Numbered from the stretch's first letter, positions 33,762-42,297 are shown. The stretch: 64,000 nt of DNA from Bacteroidales bacterium (GCA_017544005.1 JAFYEZ010000040.1:1-64000); one strand, 5' to 3'. The notes: generated from the letters alone by a model not told the origin. Program-made: numbers and translations.

Positions 33762-34859
33762 ATGTCTCGAAAGGTAATCATAGCGATTCTGATTGTTCTG
33801 GGAATGATTTTCCCGGGAGCGAGTTTGTTCGCGAGCAACTGGAGCGCCAACTTCAGATGGCAAGCCGGTAAGTCGACACTTGATCTTTCGAGTCGGGAGA
33901 ACACTTCTAACATTGCGCTGATTGACGCGCTAGCTTCTTACGGCGTGGTCGACAAAATCGCGCGGATCAACGTAACTTCCTACTCTTCGCCCGAGGGATC
34001 TCTTTCCTGGAACACCAAGCTGGCAGCCCGTCGTTCCGCGGCAATTGTCGCCCTGCTGAAGGAGAAAATGCCCGGACTCACTGATTCTCAGATTGTTGTA
34101 ACAGATGTGCCCGAAGATTGGGCCTCTACAGAGGCTTACGTGCGCGCGTGTAATAAACAATGGAAGGAAGAAGCTTTGACACTGCTGAAAAGCGGTAAAA
34201 ATGACAAAGAATCCCTTCTCCAGGACCTCTGGGGCGGGATTGTGTGGGATGATTTGCTGTGGAATTGCTTCACGAGAATTCGACGTACGGAGATCCGTGT
34301 AGAGTATATCACGAATATGCAAATCTCAGCGACTTCAGCAACACCTGCTGAGAAGCCGACGGAAGAACAGGTCAAACCTTCCATCGAACGACTTTCCGTC
34401 AAGTTTGCCGCCGGCCAATCTGAGATTCTCTCTCATTACCTCGACAACTCCGAACAGCTTCAGTCGCTCAAGTCCTGGGTAGCGTCGTTGCCTCCGGGAT
34501 CCACCGTGGTTCTCGACGCCTTGTCATCACCTGAAGGAAAAGTCTCCTGGAACATGACACTGGCAAGGCGAAGGGCCGAAGCCGTCAAACGACAACTTGT
34601 CAAACTCGGCGTTAGCGTCGACAGGATCACTGTGCGCACTTGTGAAGAAAACTGGGCGGGACTGCGCGAAGTCGTTGCCTCCTCCTGGACGGGTTCCGAC
34701 AAAGACGACATCTTGCGCATTATCGACGACGAGTCTATCAACGACACTTCAAAGAAAGACCAGCTCATCGCTTTGGACGGTGGCGTGACTTGGAGTCGTT
34801 TAATTGTCGCGTCAATGCAACCGCTCCGTTGCGTGATGATTTCTGCGACCGCAGAATAA
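33762..34859 (+). CDS. Periplasmic protein with two OmpA-like SSPEG repeats
   Basis: 365 residues with a signal peptide (MSRKVIIAILIVLGMIFPGA). Two copies of an OmpA-C-like module are present, marked by SYSSPEGSLSWNTKLAARRS near 73-91 and LSSPEGKVSWNMTLARRRAEA near 254 onward (cited here by their SSPEG cores at 75-79 and 255-259). Each is followed by a helix and an ENWAG/EDWAS block. The same module occurs twice in the pilus anchor encoded at 40255-42297. OmpA-C domains bind peptidoglycan, so this may be a periplasmic, wall-associated partner of the pilus or of the AraC regulator encoded 13 bases downstream. No membrane barrel is present. Confidence 0.65.
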   Translation: MSRKVIIAILIVLGMIFPGASLFASNWSANFRWQAGKSTLDLSSRENTSNIALIDALASYGVVDKIARINVTSYSSPEGSLSWNTKLAARRSAAIVALLKEKMPGLTDSQIVVTDVPEDWASTEAYVRACNKQWKEEALTLLKSGKNDKESLLQDLWGGIVWDDLLWNCFTRIRRTEIRVEYITNMQISATSATPAEKPTEEQVKPSIERLSVKFAAGQSEILSHYLDNSEQLQSLKSWVASLPPGSTVVLDALSSPEGKVSWNMTLARRRAEAVKRQLVKLGVSVDRITVRTCEENWAGLREVVASSWTGSDKDDILRIIDDESINDTSKKDQLIALDGGVTWSRLIVASMQPLRCVMISATAE

Positions 34860-34872
34860 ACCCCCTTGTCCT

Positions 34873-35793
34873 ATGAGGAGATCCGACGTTGACATCCTTT
34901 CTCTCCTCCGTCTTTTCGCCTGCATTCTCGTATTGAGCCATGCAAATCAGACGGCCGCCATTTGTGAAAATGTAACGCACGCAAATGATGTTACATTTTC
35001 AATAATCAGCCCTGTAGACAGCTCCCTGTGGGTTGGAACGACCTCTAAGGGCCTTTTAAGGCTGGGTGCTACCGGCCGCTCTTTTACCTATTCTACGCTG
35101 ACCGGCCATCTCGAGTGCGACTCGATTGTCTCCCTCGCCTTCGATGAAAACGGCCTCCTTTGGGTTCGCGATGCACGCGATGTGGTGCTCACCTATTCTA
35201 CACAGGAGGGGTTTGTCCAGCGTAGCGAACTCCCCGTCCTCATCCGCGAGGCTCTTTTCCCGACCATCCTCCCGGAGCCGGCTGAGATGCCCGTAGAAGA
35301 ACACAGCAAGCCGGCTACCTGGCCCTGGGTGCTCGTCATAGTCTGCCTTATTGCGGTCATTTGTGGCCTCCTTTACTATATTCTACGCAAGCGGGAACAA
35401 AGGCCCGAAATCAAGACCGAAGCTCTCCCTCAGCCGGCAGTCAAATCCGAGGTGGCAGCTCGTCCCAGAACGCTGTTTGAAGTCCCGGATTTCGAGGGAA
35501 AAGTCAGGGAGATTATCGAGAAGAATTATACGGACAAGGACTTTTCCGTCGATCAGATTGCGTCGGAATTGGGGATCTCCAGAGTGCATCTTTCGCGCAA
35601 ATTAAAGGCCATTTCGGCGGCTTCTCCCTCGGATATGATCAAGGCCCGCAGAATGGAAGAAGCGGCCCGTTTGCTGCGTTCTGGCGAGAAGAATATGGCT
35701 ACGGTTGCCGCCTCTTGCGGCTTTGCCTCCTCCGCTTATTTCTCATCAGCCTTCAAGGCTTTCTACGGCGTTGCGCCGTCTGCTTTCAATTAG
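34873..35793 (+). CDS. One-TM membrane AraC regulator with a truncated propeller sensor
   Basis: 306 residues. Signal or first TM segment about 8-29; residues 38-66 and 83-112 look like two blades of a two-component-regulator propeller (SSLWVGTTSKGLLRLG; DENGLLWVRD). A transmembrane helix lies at about 149-171 (WPWVLVIVCLIAVICGLLYY), followed by a Pro-rich linker and an AraC-type double HTH at 207-306 (VDQIASELGISRVHLSRKL, VAASCGFASSAYFSSAFK). It looks like a hybrid two-component regulator stripped of most of its propeller, the kinase and the receiver: a one-step membrane sensor. It is downstream of the SSPEG protein in the same operon. Probable target: the pilus operon or its own operon. Confidence 0.75.
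   Translation: MRRSDVDILSLLRLFACILVLSHANQTAAICENVTHANDVTFSIISPVDSSLWVGTTSKGLLRLGATGRSFTYSTLTGHLECDSIVSLAFDENGLLWVRDARDVVLTYSTQEGFVQRSELPVLIREALFPTILPEPAEMPVEEHSKPATWPWVLVIVCLIAVICGLLYYILRKREQRPEIKTEALPQPAVKSEVAARPRTLFEVPDFEGKVREIIEKNYTDKDFSVDQIASELGISRVHLSRKLKAISAASPSDMIKARRMEEAARLLRSGEKNMATVAASCGFASSAYFSSAFKAFYGVAPSAFN
34966..35000. repeat. 11-bp inverted repeat inside the AraC gene
   Basis: GAAAATGTAAC at 34966-34976 and GTTACATTTTC at 34990-35000 are perfect inverted copies with a 13-base spacer. A related pair TGTTAC / GTAACA lies just after the gene at about 35806-35829. Confidence 0.6.
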
Positions 35794-35833
35794 ATTTTTA
35801 GAATTTGTTACATATTGAATTTGGTAACATTTT

Positions 35834-36301
35834 CTATAGATTCTCTGAGAGCGCGTAGTTGATGTTGCGGGCCATCCTGTCCACATCACGGCGATATCCG
35901 TCCAGCACGATAGGCTCCGAAGAGGTATCCATTGTAATGCGATCTTCCCACATGCGGGTTACGCGGCCCGTTTTGCTCTTGATGCGGAAGCAGATTTTTC
36001 CGGGTTCCTCCGATTCAATCTCATAGCCCCACTGGCTGAAGGCGCCGAGAATCGCGTCGCGCTTTTCGTCAAAACTGCCGCCAATATAGACCTTGCGCTT
36101 GGTGAAGCCAAAGTAAGGGTAGGCAGCGGCAATCACCACGAAGAACAGGGCAATCTTGGGCAGCGCGCCGGGCTGGAACATGGCCGTGAGGGAGAATCCA
36201 CCCTCGCCCTTGGGCGAAATGAGCCAGATGATAAACACCAGGACGAAAAACAGGACGATAAAGTAAACCAAATACTTGAGGGCGCGGATCAGATATCTCA
36301 T
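35834..36301 (-). CDS. Two-TM membrane protein of unknown function
   Basis: 155 residues from ATG at 36301 (MRYLIRALKYLVYFIVLFFV). Two hydrophobic helices at about 10-30 and 48-66 are followed by a cytoplasmic domain of about 85 residues (KVYIGGSFDEKRDAILGAF, then CFRIKSKTGRVTRMWEDRI) that looks like a small alpha/beta fold. The pattern of two TM helices and a PH-like tail is widespread in Bacteroidota but has no assigned function. The upstream ATG at 36325 falls in the promoter and is not used. Confidence 0.7.
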   Translation of the reverse strand: MRYLIRALKYLVYFIVLFFVLVFIIWLISPKGEGGFSLTAMFQPGALPKIALFFVVIAAAYPYFGFTKRKVYIGGSFDEKRDAILGAFSQWGYEIESEEPGKICFRIKSKTGRVTRMWEDRITMDTSSEPIVLDGYRRDVDRMARNINYALSENL

Positions 36302-36324
36302 GGCTGTGCGGATTGATAATGGCA

Positions 36325-36342
36325 CAAATTTAGTTATTTTTG
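36325..36342. promoter_or_regulatory. Back-to-back divergent promoters
   Basis: TAAATTTG on the minus strand (36325-36332) serves the two-TM protein, and TATTTTTG on the plus strand (36335-36342) serves the coiled-coil protein and hemW. Only two bases separate the elements. Confidence 0.65.
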
Positions 36343-36366
36343 CAGCACAATCAATCCTGTAAAGCT

Positions 36367-37305
36367 ATGGCACAAGAAGATTTTGATCAGGAGATGCTGG
36401 AATTCGAACAGCGTTACAATAAGAAAGAGAGCGGCGAAAAGGCCGACAAGATGCGGAAACTCGTGATTGTTCTGGGCGCGGTTGCAGCGGCGCTGCTCGT
36501 CGTCCTGCTGGTGATGTGGATCAACAATAGCAAGCTCGTGAAGGATCTCAACGGCGAGAAGGCCGATCTGACCAACGAACTCGTTGAGCTTCAAGGAGAA
36601 TACGAGACTCTGAATACCACCAACCAGGCCATCAACGACTCGCTGGCCGTTGAAAAAGAGAAGGTTGGGCAGTTGATTGAGCGGCTCCAGAAGACTGAAG
36701 CCACCAACCGCAGCAAGATGCGCCAGTACGAGAAGGAGCTCGGCACGCTGCGTACTATCATGAAGGGCTATATCCACCAGATCGATTCGCTCAACACGCT
36801 GAATGTGGCCCTGCGCCACGAGGCAAGCGAGGCGCGCAAAGAAGCTGCCGAGAGCAAAAAGGCTTACGATGAGCTGGTTACAACCACTGAACAGTATGCC
36901 GCCAAGGCTTCTGCCGGCGCGGTGCTCAAGGCGCGTGGCGTGGTGCTGACGGCCATCAACGGCTCCAACAAGGAGACCGACCGCAGCAGCCGCACCGTCA
37001 AGCTCAAAACCTGCCTGAGCCTCATCGAGAACAGCATTGCCGAGCGGGGCAACCGCACCATCTATATCAAGGTATTCGGACCGGAAGGCGCCCAGCTGCC
37101 GAGCGATCAGCAGAAGGCATTCCGTTGCGGCGACGAGGACATGATGGCCTCCGCTTCCCGTGTGGTGGACTACCAGGGCGAGGAGATCGAAATCTGCATC
37201 TACTTTGCCAAGGTGGACGGCGCACCCTTCACCAAGGGCGTGTATCGCGTAGAGGTCTATTCCTCTGAGACCAAGCTCGGTACGGCCGACATGGTGCTGC
37301 GCTAA
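36367..37305 (+). CDS. One-TM coiled-coil protein
   Basis: 312 residues from ATG at 36367 (MAQEDFDQEMLEFEQRY). A transmembrane helix lies at about 31-54 (LVIVLGAVAAALLVVLLVMW), a long coiled coil at about 60-190 (KADLTNELVELQGEYETLN, KMRQYEKELGTLRT, RHEASEARKEAAESKK) and a C-terminal beta-rich domain at about 195-312 (AVLKARGVVLTAINGSN, YIKVFGPEGAQL). The same architecture is common in Bacteroidota just before metabolic genes; function unknown, perhaps in envelope organisation. hemW starts eight bases downstream. Confidence 0.75.
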   Translation: MAQEDFDQEMLEFEQRYNKKESGEKADKMRKLVIVLGAVAAALLVVLLVMWINNSKLVKDLNGEKADLTNELVELQGEYETLNTTNQAINDSLAVEKEKVGQLIERLQKTEATNRSKMRQYEKELGTLRTIMKGYIHQIDSLNTLNVALRHEASEARKEAAESKKAYDELVTTTEQYAAKASAGAVLKARGVVLTAINGSNKETDRSSRTVKLKTCLSLIENSIAERGNRTIYIKVFGPEGAQLPSDQQKAFRCGDEDMMASASRVVDYQGEEIEICIYFAKVDGAPFTKGVYRVEVYSSETKLGTADMVLR

Positions 37306-37313
37306 GCGCCTGC

Positions 37314-38543
37314 ATGGCCGGTATTTACATCCATATTCCCTTTTGCGCGTCGTTTTGTCGCTACTGCAGCTTCTATTCGGAACGCTGCCGCGACACGCGT
37401 CTGATGGCGCGTTATGTGGACGCGCTCTCGGAAGAGATCCGCGTGGTGCGCCTACAGGTCCACGACCTGGACCCACAGGCGCAAAATCGGCCTGAAACGC
37501 GCCTACAGGTCCAGCCGCTGTACCCTTGGGCGCAACCTACGCTCTATATCGGGGGTGGAACGCCGTCGCTGTTGCCGCCGGAGCAGCTGGAGCGCATCGT
37601 CACCGCCGTTCGCCAGTATCTCTTGCCGGCCGCTACGCAAAATGGGCACAATGACGTCTTCGGGGAGTTCACGCTGGAGGCGAATCCGGACGATATCACG
37701 CCCGAGTCTCTCGCGGCCTGGAAACGCTTGGGCGTGAACCGCCTGAGCCTCGGCGTGCAGTCTTTCGACGACGGCCTGCTTCGCTGGATGGGGCGCCGCC
37801 ACACTGCCGCGCAGGCGGAAAAGGCCGTCCGGATGGCCCGGGAAGCGGGATTTGATAACATCTCCCTGGATCTGATCTTTGGCTACGTCGGCCTGACGGA
37901 CGACATCTGGCTCGATACCCTGGATCATGCGCTGGCGCTGGCTCCGGAGCATCTCTCCTGCTACCAGATGAGCGTGGAGGAGGGGAGCACGCTGGGCGAA
38001 GAGGCGGCGGCGGGCGCCTACGCGCCGCCGGCGCAGGAGACCTGCGCCCGGCAGTACGCGCTGCTTCGCCAGCGCGTCGCCGCCGCCGGCTTCCACCACT
38101 ACGAAATCTCGAATTTTGCCCGTCCGGGCTATGAATCCCGCCACAATTCCGCCTACTGGCGCCGGGAGCCCTACCAGGGGTTCGGTCCGGGCGCCCATTC
38201 CTACGACGGCGAAAGGCTTCGTCGCTGGAATAACCCCGATCTGGACGCCTACCTGGCCGCTTTCACCCCTGCGGCGACAGACACGGACCGGAGAGCGGTC
38301 ATGGGATCGGAAACGCTGTCTGACACGGATTTATGGAATGAGCGCGTGATGCTGGCCCTGCGCACGGCCGCCGGTCTGGATCTGACAACGCTCGCCCCGG
38401 AACACCGCGCAGCCATTGCCCCTGCCGTGGAGCGTCTCCTGGCCGAAGGCCTCCTGGAGCGACTCCCGCAGCGGACGCTCGTGCGCATCCCGGCGGAACG
38501 CTTTTTTATCTCTGATTCAATTATTTCCGACCTCTTCCTGTAG
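37314..38543 (+). CDS. hemW: HemW-like radical SAM protein with an inserted repeat
   Basis: 409 residues. Radical SAM cluster motif C-x3-C-x2-C in PFCASFCRYCSFYS near residues 9-22, GGGTPSLLPPEQL near 79-91, EANPDDIT and the RLSLGVQSFDD block, then the C-terminal HemN domain (NSAYWRREPYQGFGPGAHSY). HemW is a heme chaperone, often annotated as oxygen-independent coproporphyrinogen oxidase. About 20 extra residues (RLQVHDLDPQAQNRPETRLQ, near 45-64) sit between the EEI helix and the TLYIGGG strand, where other HemW proteins have a short turn; the DNA there is a direct repeat (37448-37513). Confidence 0.92.
   Translation: MAGIYIHIPFCASFCRYCSFYSERCRDTRLMARYVDALSEEIRVVRLQVHDLDPQAQNRPETRLQVQPLYPWAQPTLYIGGGTPSLLPPEQLERIVTAVRQYLLPAATQNGHNDVFGEFTLEANPDDITPESLAAWKRLGVNRLSLGVQSFDDGLLRWMGRRHTAAQAEKAVRMAREAGFDNISLDLIFGYVGLTDDIWLDTLDHALALAPEHLSCYQMSVEEGSTLGEEAAAGAYAPPAQETCARQYALLRQRVAAAGFHHYEISNFARPGYESRHNSAYWRREPYQGFGPGAHSYDGERLRRWNNPDLDAYLAAFTPAATDTDRRAVMGSETLSDTDLWNERVMLALRTAAGLDLTTLAPEHRAAIAPAVERLLAEGLLERLPQRTLVRIPAERFFISDSIISDLFL
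37448..37513 (+). repeat. In-frame repeat inside hemW
   Basis: GCGCCTACAGGTCCA occurs at 37448-37462 and 37499-37513, 51 bases (17 codons) apart. The interval contains CCTGAAACGCG, a word also present beside CCTACAGG in the intergenic inverted-repeat tract near 10490. Confidence 0.7.
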
Positions 38544-38549
38544 GAGCGG

Positions 38550-39875
38550 CTACTTGCTGGTAGCGGCCCACATCTTCGGCGTCATACCCGTGATGCGCTT
38601 GAAGGTGTTGTTGAAAGAGGAAGCGCTGAAGAAGCCGCAGGCAGAGGCGATGCTCTCCTGTTTTTCGTCGCTGTGAAGGATAATATAGTGCTGTGCGTAG
38701 TCCACGCGCAGAATGTTCAGTAACTCAGGGAATCCCATGTTGTAGGCGTTGTTCACCATCTTGGAGACATAGGTGCGGTTGGTTCCAAGCTCTGTGGCGA
38801 CATCGTCCAGGCTAAGGCCGGGCTTCAGGAAGAGCTGCTGCTCCTTCATCAGTTTCTGGAACCGTCCCACAAGGCCTTTGTCGGAATCGCTTGCCACATT
38901 GAAGATTGCCTCGGCGATAGAAGGGCGGGAAGGTTTCTTTCCCTGCTCCCAGGCTTCGATTTCAGGGGTGATACCCAGTTTTCCGCGGATATGCCGCAGG
39001 GTTTCCGGATCGGCCTGATCGATAGCGTCGTCCAATATCCGCTCAAGAACCTTCTGCTTGTTGTGTCGGTTGTAATTGAACCGGATGGCAGTGCGGACAT
39101 CCTCCAGCGTGATGGTTTCCTGAGAGCTGAACAGTCCGTTGAGCCCGAAGAGAAACGTCATGGCTGCCATCAATATGGCCAGAACCGCTGTCAGCGTAAG
39201 ATAGGAATCCAGGAAGTTTCTGAACGCGAAAACCTTGATAATATGGATGAGAACCAGAATCGATAGTGCAAACATCTGGAGATGAAGCACTTTTACCTCC
39301 CCTTTCTTGAAGAGGAAGCGCCAGATACTGCCGGGCTTCAATTTGTACTTCTTGGCAACGATGAACATATAAATATACATGAACACCATCTCGATCCCCA
39401 CAATGCATCGAAGCACAAAACTGGACCAAAAATAATACTGATAAACAAGATGCCCCTTAAATATGCTGAATGAACCCAAACCGGCACGGCTGATGGTTTT
39501 GGTGGCCTCGATAATCTGTTCCTGGCCGATAATGGTCATCAGCAGGGCGCAGACGGCAAACAAAGCAATCGGAACGGTGATCCAGATAAAATGCAGCGGA
39601 TGGCGGACAATCTTCCGGAGCTGCCCCAGATACAGAATGCAGCAGGGAATCAGGGTGGGCGCTATCAGCGGGTTTATTAAATACAGGTACATCAGGCCCT
39701 CGGGCGTCGTGTGCGCAGAAGAGCAGTATCCGTCTATGGCGAAATAGAACATAGATACTGCAAGTACTGAGACGATGGCGTGGAACGCCGTTGTGCGATA
39801 TGCCAAAACACAAAGGGTAATCAGCCAGAAAAAGCAGACCATCGTGGGGAGGAATATCAGCAGATCGTGGAGCAT
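38550..39875 (-). CDS. Polytopic membrane AraC-family regulator
   Basis: 441 residues. About seven hydrophobic helices occupy residues 1-265 (LLIFLPTMVCFFWLITLCVL; LMYLYLINPLIAPTLIPCCI; WITVPIALFAVCALLMTIIG; MFALSILVLIHIIKVFAF; LTAVLAILMAAMTFLFGL). A linker and an AraC-type DNA-binding domain (about 340-441: LSLDDVATELGTNRTYVSKM, IASACGFFSASSFNNTFKRI, MTPKMWA) follow. Such 7TM-AraC proteins are known in Bacteroidota as membrane-anchored one-component regulators. It points away from the pilus operon and is separated from it by 378 bases of regulatory DNA, so it is the best candidate regulator of that operon. Confidence 0.85.
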   Translation of the reverse strand: MLHDLLIFLPTMVCFFWLITLCVLAYRTTAFHAIVSVLAVSMFYFAIDGYCSSAHTTPEGLMYLYLINPLIAPTLIPCCILYLGQLRKIVRHPLHFIWITVPIALFAVCALLMTIIGQEQIIEATKTISRAGLGSFSIFKGHLVYQYYFWSSFVLRCIVGIEMVFMYIYMFIVAKKYKLKPGSIWRFLFKKGEVKVLHLQMFALSILVLIHIIKVFAFRNFLDSYLTLTAVLAILMAAMTFLFGLNGLFSSQETITLEDVRTAIRFNYNRHNKQKVLERILDDAIDQADPETLRHIRGKLGITPEIEAWEQGKKPSRPSIAEAIFNVASDSDKGLVGRFQKLMKEQQLFLKPGLSLDDVATELGTNRTYVSKMVNNAYNMGFPELLNILRVDYAQHYIILHSDEKQESIASACGFFSASSFNNTFKRITGMTPKMWAATSK

Positions 39876-39900
39876 TTTGTACCCTTTTTAACCGTAATTA

Positions 39901-39908
39901 CAAAGGTA
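39901..39908 (-). promoter_or_regulatory. -7 promoter element of the 7TM-AraC gene
   Basis: TACCTTTG on the minus strand, 25 bases before the start at 39875. Confidence 0.6.
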
Positions 39909-40027
39909 ATACAAATTCTGGCAGCAAAAAAATTTTGTCAATTTTTCAATTTTTATGTGGATTCTTGAAAAACGCGTACTGGGTGCGCCCTGCATGATAT
40001 AAATTTATGTTTCGTAAAACGTAAAAA

Positions 40028-40068
40028 ATCAATATTTGAAGAATTATAATCAATTTTTGAAAATTGAT
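40028..40068 (+). promoter_or_regulatory. Direct repeat and dyad, candidate AraC sites
   Basis: ATCAATATTTGAA (40028-40040) and ATCAATTTTTGAA (40049-40061) are 12/13 identical with a 21-base offset (two helical turns), the arrangement used by AraC proteins. The second copy overlaps a perfect 20-bp dyad ATCAATTTT-TG-AAAATTGAT (40049-40068). Confidence 0.55.
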
Positions 40069-40092
40069 ACCCAAAAACGGCCAAATTAGCAA

Positions 40093-40121
40093 GAATCAGC
40101 AATTCTTTTTCTTGCTGATTC
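40093..40121. promoter_or_regulatory. Perfect 10-bp dyad in the pilus control region
   Basis: GAATCAGCAA (40093-40102) and TTGCTGATTC (40112-40121) with a 9-base T-rich spacer, upstream of the proposed transcript start; a second protein-binding site is likely. The remaining 39909-40254 stretch is AT-rich and contains no gene; ACACGCGCA is repeated at 40186-40194 and 40210-40218. Confidence 0.45.
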
Positions 40122-40163
40122 AACAATGGCCGCAAATATGAACAATGTTAGGGGAAAAGGCAG

Positions 40164-40171
40164 TAGTTTTG
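40164..40171 (+). promoter_or_regulatory. -7 promoter element of the pilus operon
   Basis: TAGTTTTG, 83 bases before the anchor gene ATG. There is no TTTG at the -33 distance, which would fit activator dependence. Confidence 0.5.
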
Positions 40172-40254
40172 CACGATTTCTTCGCACACGCGCATATATA
40201 TAAGTACGTACACGCGCAAGGAGCGAGGGACGAAAAACAGAACGATTTTAAGGC

Positions 40255-42297
40255 ATGAAAAACATGATCAACAACACCGTTAAGGCCACATCCGCCATCG
40301 CAAGATGGGCGGCGTGCCTGATGTTGGTCATGGCATGCTTTTTCTTCACGCGCGAGCGCGCCTATGCACAGGTTGCAGGTGCAAACGTGACCGCTCAGGC
40401 CTCCGAGGCTCTCGAGATCCCGGGCAGCGCAGTCCGCGTCTTCTTCCCGATCAACCAATTCGACCTCTGCGCCGATTATCTCGACAATGCTGTCAATCTT
40501 GCAGCCATCGATTCTATCGCAGCCCTCTGCGCTACCGATAGCATCGCCACCGTCGAAATCGTCTCCTACTCCTCTCCGGAAGGCAATATCGCCTTTAACC
40601 AGTATCTCTCCGAGAAGCGTTCCGCAGCGCTCCGTGGCCACATAGTTTCCAAGTACCCGGGCCTGAAGAGCCGGATCACGGTGAATCCCCACGCAGAGGC
40701 TTGGGGTGACCTTCGCGCCGCGGTCCTCTCCGACAGCCGCCTGAGCGATGAGAGCCGCGCAAAAGTGCTCGAAATTATCGATGCGGACCACGATTCCGAC
40801 GATAAGGAGGCAAACCTCCGTGCCCTTCCCGTTTATAGCAGCCTCTACCGCAGCTTCTTCAAGAAGTTCCGCTACGCACAAATCGCCCTCCGCTCCGACG
40901 CCGACTCCGCGCAGCGCATGGACGCGCGTAAGGGCGTGGGTGCAGGTGCAGGTGCGGGTGCGGGTGTTGACGCCGGCGCCGATGATGAGAAACTCTCGCG
41001 CTACGCGCTTCTCTTCGACCAGAACGGAACCGACCTCGATTCCACCTTCTCGCAGAATCCGGACGTTTTGAAGGCCCTGGATGCCGCGCTTGCCGGCAAG
41101 AAAGTTTCTGATATCAAGGAGATTAAGATCGTTTCCGGTTCCTCTCCGGACGGTCGGATTGCTGCCAATGAAACCATGTCGCGCCTCCGCGGTATTTCGG
41201 CCAAGGCTTTCTTCGAGGCTAAGTATCCTGAATTCAGCAACTTGGTCACCCTGGAATCCCGGGGTGAGGACTGGGCTGAACTTCGTAAGGTTGTCAAGTC
41301 TTCCAAGAATTTGACTCCCGCCCAGCGGGATGTGATTCTCGGTGTGGTTGACAACGAAGCGCTCGGCGCACAGGCCAAAGAGGGTGTCCTTCGCGAAAGC
41401 TCCTCCTGGAGAGCCCTGCAGCGCTATATTATCCCGCTGGTCCGCTACGCAGCCATCATTCCGGTCTTCAACGAAGTTCCGCAGGAGCCCGCCCTGGCCG
41501 ACACGCTGGTTGCGCAGCCCGCAGATACCCTCGTGCAGCCGGTTGATACCCTCGCGCAGCCGGTTGACACGCTGCCTAAGACCCTCGAGCCGGTGGCTGC
41601 ACCTGCTGATTCGCTGGTGACCGCTCCGGTTGACACGGTGATCTCCGCAACCCCGGTCATCATCCCGGTTGAAGCGGCTCCCGCTGACGAGTTCACGTTG
41701 GTTCGCAAGCCGCTTTTCGCGGTGACCAACAATCTCCTTTACGAGGCGGCTACCGTCTTTACCGGTTTCCACTCCGTGCCGCTGAATATCGGCATCGAAA
41801 TGCCTGTCGGCCAGCACTGGAGCGCTTACGCAAATTACATGGCTACAGCGCCCTGGCGCGCTTGGAACAACAACGCTGACTGCGCCGAGCTCCTGCACGG
41901 CGACCTCGGCGTGAAGTGGTATCCGGGCGGCAGCTTCGCCAACCCCTTCAAACCGAAGGCAGGCCGCGAAGTGCTTGATGGCTGGTACGCATACGCAGGT
42001 GTGGGTGCCGGCTATTATGACTTCGAGCGCAACGGCCGTGGTTATCAGGGCGAAGAGATTCTCGGCTCCCTCGGAATCGGCTACGGCCTCTATCTCGGCC
42101 GCAACTGGAGTTTCGACTTCGCCGTGGGCGGCGGCCCCATCTTCACCCGCTACAGATACTATATCGGCCGCTCGAACAACGAGCACCTGATGTACCAATA
42201 CAGTGGACGTCTGACCTACTTCGGCGTTACCGACGCAAAGGTATCGCTGCGTTACCTGATCCACTACAACAAGAAAGTTAAATCGACGAACCAATAA
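40255..42297 (+). CDS. Pilus anchor: OmpA-like SSPEG repeats plus DUF3575 barrel
   Basis: 680 residues. Signal peptide to about residue 39 (RERAYAQ). Two OmpA-C-like modules carry SSPEG at 106-110 and SSPDG at 296-300. Between them is a Gly-Ala linker encoded by four GGTGCR hexamers (40939-40962). A Pro/Asp/Thr linker (repeated ADTLV-QP units, about 410-475) leads to a C-terminal DUF3575 outer-membrane domain (about 485-680: PLFAVTNNLLYEAATVF, GDLGVKWYPGG, YAYAGVGAGYYDFERNG). DUF3575 proteins head many Bacteroidales fimbrial operons and probably fix the pilus base to the envelope. First gene of the operon; its stop overlaps the next start (ATAATGA). Confidence 0.82.
   Translation: MKNMINNTVKATSAIARWAACLMLVMACFFFTRERAYAQVAGANVTAQASEALEIPGSAVRVFFPINQFDLCADYLDNAVNLAAIDSIAALCATDSIATVEIVSYSSPEGNIAFNQYLSEKRSAALRGHIVSKYPGLKSRITVNPHAEAWGDLRAAVLSDSRLSDESRAKVLEIIDADHDSDDKEANLRALPVYSSLYRSFFKKFRYAQIALRSDADSAQRMDARKGVGAGAGAGAGVDAGADDEKLSRYALLFDQNGTDLDSTFSQNPDVLKALDAALAGKKVSDIKEIKIVSGSSPDGRIAANETMSRLRGISAKAFFEAKYPEFSNLVTLESRGEDWAELRKVVKSSKNLTPAQRDVILGVVDNEALGAQAKEGVLRESSSWRALQRYIIPLVRYAAIIPVFNEVPQEPALADTLVAQPADTLVQPVDTLAQPVDTLPKTLEPVAAPADSLVTAPVDTVISATPVIIPVEAAPADEFTLVRKPLFAVTNNLLYEAATVFTGFHSVPLNIGIEMPVGQHWSAYANYMATAPWRAWNNNADCAELLHGDLGVKWYPGGSFANPFKPKAGREVLDGWYAYAGVGAGYYDFERNGRGYQGEEILGSLGIGYGLYLGRNWSFDFAVGGGPIFTRYRYYIGRSNNEHLMYQYSGRLTYFGVTDAKVSLRYLIHYNKKVKSTNQ

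Noticed and set aside
40093..40121. Invertible promoter (phase switch) of the pilus operon
   Set aside because: The inverted arms are only 9 bases apart, too close for a switchable segment, and no recombinase gene lies in the window.
40939..40962. Phase-variable simple repeat in the pilus anchor
   Set aside because: The unit is six bases, so length changes keep the reading frame.
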